Below are positions 17,201-20,607 of a DNA stretch of 20,607 nucleotides, in pieces; the stretch's first letter is position 1, and every line of letters starts with the position of its first letter. The notes under the pieces are model-generated. The model was given only the letters and a program-made list of their open reading frames with translations. It made no database searches and was not told where the DNA came from. The translations under genes and the position numbers were made by a program. Source of the stretch: Candidatus Saccharibacteria bacterium CG_4_10_14_0_2_um_filter_52_9 (GTDB lineage: Bacteria; Patescibacteriota; Saccharimonadia; Saccharimonadales; UBA4665); assembly GCA_002792275.1 (NCBI GenBank), contig PFOA01000083.1, positions 1 through 20,607 of the forward strand, written 5' to 3'.

Positions 17201-17484
17201 ATGCCGATTACGACCGTGCCACCACCACTACAGTCAGCGTCTTTATTGGCTTGAGCACTACCAGACTGGCCTACGTAATAGCCGTCGTGAGTTTTCTTAT
17301 AGGTTAACTTTTTACCGGAGTCGTAAGGATCGGGTCCAGTGATACCTGAATACTTTTCGTCGGTGTATTGGTAAGGAATTGCTGCCAATGTTCTGGCTGG
17401 CGTGAATGATATCAGAGTAGCAACGATAAATAGAATAAATATGAGGGCAACTCCCCATACTTTGTTTATGCGTAACCGCTTCAT
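14284..17484 (-). CDS. Giant VirB6/TrbL-like polytopic membrane protein with Cys-rich ectodomain
   Basis: The 1066-aa protein has three parts. A signal-anchor (about 9-29) leads into a ~400-residue extracytoplasmic region (about 35-430) carrying ten cysteines. The membrane core (about 437-655) has some six hydrophobic segments, including a GLMAIAGLIMVIAQALGM helix, RQIAIILLILLAPVAIVAYI and FSKALLMFPLIAAFIASG. This Arg-rich loop, LLAPVA helix and FWWGTFSKALLM arrangement is typical of VirB6/TrbL-like channel proteins of Gram-positive and CPR T4SS. The last ~400 residues are hydrophilic, basic near the membrane (RKKRQENTGRRIQRAR) and end in a Pro/Gly-rich tail, probably cytoplasmic. The family's core is about 300 residues, so both ends are expansions. 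It is the first minus-strand gene, divergent from the pilin genes; the stop is TAG at 14286-14284. The channel role is inferred from the core. Confidence 0.8.
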   Translation of the reverse strand: MKRLRINKVWGVALIFILFIVATLISFTPARTLAAIPYQYTDEKYSGITGPDPYDSGKKLTYKKTHDGYYVGQSGSAQANKDADCSGGGTVVIGIRTNDHKYTGATSATIDNEGCFNNFTKDLGKIAIVKLIVRTGIWIDHNHIAVDGSDGGTFVDGKIDETVSFKIAGGADSCEQQGKIDGFPHSGSSGDGKNTANANAIVKLHLFKQSTEAGNTSCLETVFPLKLSDPRDGGYSRYFTWVDSGTIKTSDGTTMTFRQDQGKGNYLGKSDGTCQSYIQADPSNPSTGKLIIQADKGKPELLYTFWRGFPDLFNPDKDEVHTSGSCKSSDPLTIAIANPVGSDGKTPAGILAAGTGTVGDNTGTTGDDNQLECDGSSSALSWIICPVVDGLTKIIGAVDNMITDQMTIKTGPIFGDANGNCAKREHCDAYKTAWQSFRNIALGLMAIAGLIMVIAQALGMEILDAYTIRKTLPRILIAAIGITLSWTLMQFLVTLTNDLGIGIRHLIQAPFSDLKDEIHLGFGGDVPGFILGLGAIATGIFGLLTYAGMAALAVIIAIIVLILRQIAIILLILLAPVAIVAYILPNTQKIYKFWWGTFSKALLMFPLIAAFIASGQVFSAIAINNSTDPLNQLIGFGAYFAPYFLIPATFKFAGGALGQIGGFVNDRGRGGFDFLRKKRQENTGRRIQRARAGKLWNPEFGRIGKTSIGKIGNRAAMWGLDFNEMAPHRLGKWRVPGFKRYAAKAENEIDNATMDHSIKGYQEIESKGGMHYEGWRALSGSYRGYDQSTIHALTNAGFIDEQTGVSRGPSSLKDIDTLTKILSESGKEKEQLAAQGLRTARGTLATIGGSPEMYRADIQTMGAVGLAAAGRADLEDLAEIGNTVSARKGQDYAQRVVKKASDVGAQLRPETRFGQGIMIDTNGSKTGTQGKYYSVFDDPESNAAKSNAKSIKASGWAGAKAQAVKAARKTNMAIAREKDPSTGESTFEARAMQQLISNQSGPYGYNDTGAKAEWADMAAELRKAGVTMPNASQFDPSDPLRQQTPGPGPDGSDGPAPTVPPPLPKQ

Positions 17485-17693
17485 GTTTTGGATGCCAGCA
17501 TTGTTTTAATTATGTTTGTGTGGCAACGGGTAATTCGTGGAATTCTATCTGAGGACGCTCGTTGTCTCATTCTTTTTAATATAGCATATATCCCAAGCAT
17601 TAGCATGTAACGGTTCGGTGATGTTTTCAGGTTGCAAACAAGCACAAGCCAGTGCATACTATAAAAAGTTTATTATCTGAAACTAAAACACGT
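17485..17693. promoter_or_regulatory. Divergent control region between VirB6-like and pilin genes
   Basis: This 209-bp AT-rich spacer separates the two divergent transcription units and contains no gene I can support. Minus-strand TGC-TATATT (17586-17578) is an extended -10 candidate for the VirB6-like gene. On the plus strand TTGCAA (17632-17637) and TACTAT (17657-17662), 19 bp apart, are a weak pair for the pilin genes, which would give a leader of about 25 nt to the ATG at 17694. The inverted repeat AATTC-GTG-GAATT (17532-17544) could be an operator. All three are weak predictions. Confidence 0.35.
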
Positions 17694-18311
17694 ATGCAGA
17701 CACAATTAATTAAGCGTATACATCGGAACCGCAGACTTAGCCATGTCATTATTCTTGCTATAGCATTCGTATTTATAGGTCTCGGTCTAGGTGCCGGGTC
17801 ATCTGTTAATGCCGCTAGCACTGAAGCTGGGAAATTCTGTAAGTCATATAACGGCGCTGCGCAAAAAGCCTGTGAATATGGCTACGACCACAACGATGAT
17901 AAAAACATTACAAAGCTTTGCAAAGACAAGTTTAAGAGTAACTCCGGGGCTTGTAGCGCCGGTCAAGCTGCCAGTATGGCGCAAAAGAGCCTCGATCCGG
18001 TAGGCCAGGCGGCGACTGACGCAAAAGGTGATCCAGCGGCTGACCCTAACGCCGAATGTTCCAAAAACAGATGTGATTTCATCAAAAAGTACGTCAACCC
18101 TTTTATTAATTTGTTGTCTATTAGTTTTGGTTTTATAGCAGTAATATCGATAATCATGGGGGGCATACAATACTCGGGTTCACGCGGCGACCCCCAGAAC
18201 GTGACGCTGGCTAAACAGCGTATTTCCAGAACAATTCTGGCGATTGTGGTCTACTTCTTCCTCTACGCCTTCCTGCAATTTATAATACCCGGTGGGATAT
18301 TCAAGAGATAG
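17694..18311 (+). CDS. T4SS pilin-like protein 1 (long, six-cysteine ectodomain)
   Basis: I choose the ATG at 17694 (205 aa): it starts directly with a basic n-region (RIHRNRRLSH), a hydrophobic core (about 17-34) and a plausible cleavage after VNA/A (about 40-41). A GTG at 17652 would add 14 residues without signal character. The mature N-terminal part (about 42-135) holds six cysteines (49, 60, 76, 87, 122, 127). Two membrane helices follow (about 137-155 and 181-198), linked by the loop GGIQYSGSRGDPQNVTLAKQ. That loop aligns with the more regular G-x-(R/K)-Y-(I/V)-T-S-x-G-D loop of the neighbouring paralogs, so this is a diverged VirB2/TrbC-type (T4SS pilin family) protein. It is the first gene of the pilin operon, 2 nt before the next. 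It could be a minor or tip subunit; that is a guess from size and divergence. Confidence 0.75.
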   Translation: MQTQLIKRIHRNRRLSHVIILAIAFVFIGLGLGAGSSVNAASTEAGKFCKSYNGAAQKACEYGYDHNDDKNITKLCKDKFKSNSGACSAGQAASMAQKSLDPVGQAATDAKGDPAADPNAECSKNRCDFIKKYVNPFINLLSISFGFIAVISIIMGGIQYSGSRGDPQNVTLAKQRISRTILAIVVYFFLYAFLQFIIPGGIFKR

Positions 18312-18313
18312 CC

Positions 18314-18715
18314 ATGGTATATACGCTTTTTACACAATTCGCCGCCGAATGCTCCACCAAAGGCCTTGACTTTCTGAGCCTAAAACCATGGTATGCGTAT
18401 ATTAATGACAAATATGATGCAGCAACTGAGACAGGTCATTTTATTGGTTGCGATATCAAGCAGTTCACTCTTTTGCCGCCTCACAGCGATGTGCCGCTAG
18501 TGCTATTGGCTGTGGTTGATGACCTACTGCGCATCGCCGGCCTGGTGGCCGTGGGCTTCGTGATTGTCGGTGCCATCAAATACATCACCAGCCAGGGTCA
18601 GCCCGAAGATACTGCCAACGCCCAATCAACGATTATCAACGCCCTACTTGGCTTGGTGGTGTCTATCGTCGCCGTCGCCTTTGTGTCGTTCTTAGGCAGT
18701 AAGTTGGGAGGCTGA
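18314..18715 (+). CDS. T4SS pilin-like protein 2 (no signal peptide)
   Basis: The 133-aa protein has two C-terminal helices (about 70-88 and 107-127) joined by GAIKYITSQGQPEDTANAQS, the pilin loop shared with its neighbours. Unlike them it has no recognisable signal peptide: the first 60 residues are mixed polar and aromatic (KPWYAYINDKYDAATETGHF) with two cysteines (13 and 46). If the N-terminus stays inside, the topology would differ or insertion would rely on the first helix. The start lies 2 nt after the preceding stop, with only a weak AAGAGA ribosome site; the TGA stop lies 4 nt before the next ATG. Membership in the T4SS pilin family is likely. A specialised role such as platform-linked subunit is possible but unproven. 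Confidence 0.72.
   Translation: MVYTLFTQFAAECSTKGLDFLSLKPWYAYINDKYDAATETGHFIGCDIKQFTLLPPHSDVPLVLLAVVDDLLRIAGLVAVGFVIVGAIKYITSQGQPEDTANAQSTIINALLGLVVSIVAVAFVSFLGSKLGG
18706..18711 (+). promoter_or_regulatory. Shine-Dalgarno GGGAGG for pilin 3
   Basis: GGGAGG ends 8 nt before the ATG at 18720 and overlaps the end of the pilin 2 coding sequence, supporting both the start and coupled translation. Confidence 0.7.
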
Positions 18716-18719
18716 GCGG

Positions 18720-19157
18720 ATGTTATTCCTACGGAATTTAAATAGATTCGGGTTGTTAGCCACCTTTGTATTGTTGGCGTTGTTTAGTACTTCATTGTTC
18801 TTGTCCACCAGTGTTGTAAGCGCGGCGGCTCCTACTTCAGCCAGTGACTGCAAGGGAGAAAGTGTGTTTGATAACTCTGTCCATCCGGCAGTTTGCCGCA
18901 CTCCTATCAGCGCTAAAGGCTTGCCACAGCCGAAAGCCAATACGGCTGAACTGAAAATAATTCTTGGCATCGTCTTTGGGATTGTCGGCGCGCTGTCACT
19001 GCTGATTATTACGGTTTCCGGGTTTCGCTATGTGCTGTCGGCGGGTGATCCGCAGACTATGTCAAAGGCAAAAAACGGCATTGTCTATGCTTTGGTCGGC
19101 CTGGTGATTGCCTTGGCGGCCGAAGCCATCGTGGCATTCGTGGTGGATAAGCTATGA
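18720..19157 (+). CDS. T4SS pilin-like protein 3
   Basis: The 145-aa protein has a signal peptide (hydrophobic core about 11-30, likely cleavage after VVSA/A near 35-36) and a short exported segment with two cysteines (44 and 59). Two membrane helices follow (about 78-98 and 120-142) around the loop SGFRYVLSAGDPQTMSKAKNG. This is the standard architecture of VirB2/TrbC-type pilins, in which the positively charged loop faces the cytoplasm and both ends face outward. A good Shine-Dalgarno (18706-18711) precedes it. Its stop overlaps the next start (ATGA, 19154-19157). It probably encodes a structural pilus subunit; whether it is major or minor cannot be told from the sequence. Confidence 0.85.
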   Translation: MLFLRNLNRFGLLATFVLLALFSTSLFLSTSVVSAAAPTSASDCKGESVFDNSVHPAVCRTPISAKGLPQPKANTAELKIILGIVFGIVGALSLLIITVSGFRYVLSAGDPQTMSKAKNGIVYALVGLVIALAAEAIVAFVVDKL

Positions 19158-19558
19158 TCAGGCGCTGGCTGTTCGCGCTTTGTCTGGTGAGCCTTTGCTT
19201 GTTTGCCGCGCCGCTGACGGCTTCGGCCTTTAATCCTTTTGGCGGCGTGACATGCCCAGCTGGTCACACCGGCACTGGCACCAACCCTAACCAATCAGCT
19301 GTTTGTAACGGTGAGACCAGCCAAGACCCGATTTCAGGCAATAATGGCATATTGCTGAATGTAGCTGATATTGTCGCTTTTGCCGCTGGCGCCGCCGCTA
19401 TTATTTTGATCATTGTTGCCGGTATTCGTTATATAACCTCGGGTGGCAATGCTGAAAAGATTGCCTCGGCCAAGAACACGATTATCGGTGCCATGGTGGG
19501 TATAGTCGTAATTGTCCTGGCGCGGTCTTTGATACTATATGTAGTGAATAAACTATAA
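19154..19558 (+). CDS. T4SS pilin-like protein 4
   Basis: The 134-aa protein starts inside the preceding gene's stop (ATGA overlap). The signal peptide is typical (RRW, hydrophobic core about 5-20, cleavage after TASA about residue 25). The mature part carries two cysteines (34 and 51) in a Gly/Thr/Asn-rich segment. Two helices (about 70-90 and 110-130) flank the loop AGIRYITSGGNAEKIASAKN, one of the clearest copies of the shared pilin loop. It ends in VVNKL, like VVDKL in pilin 3, which suggests these two adjacent genes arose by tandem duplication. The next gene follows after 11 nt with its own ribosome site. Confidence 0.86.
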   Translation: MIRRWLFALCLVSLCLFAAPLTASAFNPFGGVTCPAGHTGTGTNPNQSAVCNGETSQDPISGNNGILLNVADIVAFAAGAAAIILIIVAGIRYITSGGNAEKIASAKNTIIGAMVGIVVIVLARSLILYVVNKL

Positions 19559-19562
19559 GGAG
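19557..19562 (+). promoter_or_regulatory. Shine-Dalgarno AAGGAG for pilin 5
   Basis: AAGGAG overlaps the stop codon of pilin 4 and lies 7 nt before the ATG at 19570. It is among the best ribosome sites in the window, consistent with high expression of pilin 5. Confidence 0.75.
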
Positions 19563-19569
19563 ATAAGGT

Positions 19570-20007
19570 ATGAATATTCGAAAAACGATCGCAGCTGCGC
19601 TTACCGTATTCACCCTTGCTCTACTTGTCCCGTTGGCGCTAGCTCCGAGCAGTGCCTATGCCGCCTCCGCCTCCGCCTCCGCCTCCGACTGCCCTACTGC
19701 TGAACAAAACTCTCCGAAAGACCAGGTTCTGAACGGCATAAGTAAAACTGGCGATAAATGTAGTACCGGCGGTGTGTCCGATACCGTCGCCGCCGCTGTA
19801 CAGATCCTGGGCTTTGTGGCCGGCATTGCTGCCATCATCATGATTATCGTTAGCGGCTTTAAATATATAACTTCCAGCGGCGATGCGGCCAAGGTCAGTT
19901 CGGCTAAAACCAGCTTGGTTTACGCCTTGATAGGCTTGGCCATAGCGGCCTTGGCGCAGGCTCTGGTTCATTTCGTACTGAGCCAAGCCACTCAAGCCGT
20001 TAAGTAA
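19570..20007 (+). CDS. T4SS pilin-like protein 5 (candidate major pilin)
   Basis: The 145-aa protein has a signal peptide (hydrophobic core about 6-26, cleavage near SAYA/A at 31-32). The mature chain then begins with an Ala-Ser repeat encoded by four GCCTCC units, followed by two cysteines (41 and 64). The helices (about 73-95 and 114-138) flank SGFKYITSSGDAAKVSSAKT. Its second half is very close to that of pilin 6 (both share GLAIAALAQ), marking the most recent duplication of the cluster. The strong ribosome site AAGGAG 7 nt upstream suggests abundant production, so a major subunit is plausible; this is inference. Confidence 0.87.
   Translation: MNIRKTIAAALTVFTLALLVPLALAPSSAYAASASASASDCPTAEQNSPKDQVLNGISKTGDKCSTGGVSDTVAAAVQILGFVAGIAAIIMIIVSGFKYITSSGDAAKVSSAKTSLVYALIGLAIAALAQALVHFVLSQATQAVK
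19663..19686 (+). repeat. (GCCTCC)4 hexanucleotide tandem repeat in pilin 5
   Basis: Four perfect 6-bp units encode Ala-Ser four times at the start of the mature pilin. Gain or loss of units would keep the frame and change only the length of the exposed N-terminus. Confidence 0.9.
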
Positions 20008-20058
20008 TGCTTGCTTGAGGCGCCGGGTTTGTAGTATAAAGACAATGAAAGACGAGCA

Positions 20059-20553
20059 ATGACCATCAGAATTAAAAACTATTGGCTTATAGCAAGCATC
20101 ACCCTAGCTCTAACGGTTCCGGCAGTCGTGCCAGCGATGGCCTCGGCGGCTACTTCAGCTGCTCCGGCTGCCGGCTGCCGGGGCATAAGTAATGATATTG
20201 CCGGCGGCGCTAATAGCGCGACAGGTGGTAATGATATTAATTGCAAAGACGCCAACGTAAACAATGGTGGTATCGCAAAGATTGGTCGGAGCATTGTCAA
20301 TATCCTTTCGTTGATTGTTGGTATCGTTGCGGTAATCATGATCATCTTCGGTGGTTTCCGCTATATCACATCCGGTGGTGACAGCGGTAAGGTCGGTAAT
20401 GCCAAAAACACCCTAATCTATGCTATGGTCGGCCTGGCTATCGCCGCGCTAGCACAAATACTGATTCGCTTCGTCCTCTTTCAAACCACACAAATCACCG
20501 CTTGCCCGACTAATCCTAATATCTCGGCCAGTAATTCGAAGTGCAAGCCATAA
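20059..20553 (+). CDS. T4SS pilin-like protein 6 (C-terminal cysteine tail)
   Basis: The 164-aa protein has a signal peptide (core about 9-27, cleavage near MASA/A at 30-31). An exported segment rich in Gly and Asn carries two cysteines (40 and 62). Two helices (about 80-98 and 118-140) flank GGFRYITSGGDSGKVGNAKN. It differs from the other five in carrying ~20 extra C-terminal residues with two more cysteines (149 and 162), expected outside. The gap to pilin 5 is 51 nt, the longest inside this operon, with a TATAAA-like element at 20035-20040 but no good -35. The ribosome site is weak. It is closest to pilin 5. A fifth codon-in-frame ATG at 20045 only opens a six-codon reading and is not the start. 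Confidence 0.86.
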   Translation: MTIRIKNYWLIASITLALTVPAVVPAMASAATSAAPAAGCRGISNDIAGGANSATGGNDINCKDANVNNGGIAKIGRSIVNILSLIVGIVAVIMIIFGGFRYITSGGDSGKVGNAKNTLIYAMVGLAIAALAQILIRFVLFQTTQITACPTNPNISASNSKCKP

Positions 20554-20607
20554 CCTGGTTGCGCTGTTCGCTGTTCAGGTTCAGATACATCGAGGACGGT
20601 TCTAGAA
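20554..20607 (+). other. Sequence after the last pilin gene; no gene seen
   Basis: A 6-bp inverted repeat (AACCTG 20552-20557, CAGGTT 20576-20581) with an 18-nt loop follows the stop of pilin 6. It lacks a U-tract, so I do not call it a terminator. Nothing else is recognisable before the window ends. Confidence 0.3.

Noticed and set aside
17652..17693. GTG start for pilin 1 at 17652
   Set aside because: It adds 14 non-signal residues and would overlap the best candidate -10 element; the ATG at 17694 starts directly at a standard signal peptide.
18312..18395. Nine-base repeat CCATGGTAT at 18312-18320 and 18387-18395
   Set aside because: Too short to be more than chance and not linked to any element; the second copy is inside pilin 2 coding sequence.
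20552..20581. Inverted repeat after pilin 6 as an intrinsic terminator
   Set aside because: Only 6 bp with an 18-nt loop and no following T-run.
1..20607. UGA recoded as glycine (SR1/Gracilibacteria code)
   Set aside because: TGA ends several genes exactly at overlaps or just before ribosome sites (for example 18713-18715, 19155-19157, 11359-11357), and no gene needs a read-through.
1..20607. CRISPR array, tRNA, insertion sequence or attachment site
   Set aside because: No regularly spaced repeats, tRNA-like cloverleaf, transposase or long direct or inverted terminal repeats were seen on reading; coding density leaves almost no room.

Overview
The window looks like chromosomal DNA from a Candidate Phyla Radiation (Patescibacteria) bacterium, most likely a Saccharibacteria (TM7)-like lineage. 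This rests on gene content: PrgI-family, TraC-like and VirB4 proteins, a giant VirB6-like protein, a tandem set of small two-helix pilin-like proteins and a PEGA/propeller protein beside recF. TGA is used as a stop at several solid gene ends (for example the PrgI-family gene and the third pilin gene), so the code is standard and the UGA=Gly groups (Gracilibacteria/SR1) are unlikely. The taxonomic call is inference.

Layout. (1) Positions 1-957 (+) hold the 3' part of recF, cut by the window edge. (2) A 9-bp inverted repeat at 956-985 separates recF from a convergent minus-strand block. (3) The minus-strand block is read from 17484 down to 978: a VirB6-like membrane protein of 1066 aa; an unrecognised 564-aa soluble protein with an apparent internal duplication; a PrgI/VirB3-like protein; a TraC-N-like protein without an ATPase core; the VirB4 ATPase; a 1021-aa membrane protein ending in an M15-like peptidase domain; a ~976-aa exported protein combining SGNH, GH3, phage-tail-lysozyme-like and M23-like domains; and a PEGA plus beta-propeller protein. 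(4) From about 17694 to 20553 (+), divergent from the block, lie six consecutive T4SS pilin-like genes.

How it fits together. The set describes the core of a VirB4-powered type IV secretion or pilus machine: motor (VirB4 with its TraC-N-like companion), inner-membrane platform (PrgI/VirB3, VirB6), six candidate pilus subunits, and two large cell-wall enzymes that could open peptidoglycan. No relaxase, VirD4 coupling protein or VirB11 is in the window, so DNA conjugation is not shown. A chromosomal apparatus for contact with another cell is an equally good reading. Exported parts carry even numbers of cysteines outside the membrane, suggesting a disulfide-stabilised exterior.

Regulation visible in sequence. 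A perfect consensus sigma-70 promoter (TTGACA, 17 bp, TATAAT) lies at 14173-14201 on the minus strand, inside the block and in front of the unknown 564-aa gene. Weaker candidate promoters precede the PrgI-family and M15 genes. The 209-bp divergent spacer at 17485-17693 should hold the control of VirB6 and the pilins. No tRNA, rRNA, CRISPR, insertion sequence or attachment site was seen, and no gene-free stretch exceeds 300 bp.
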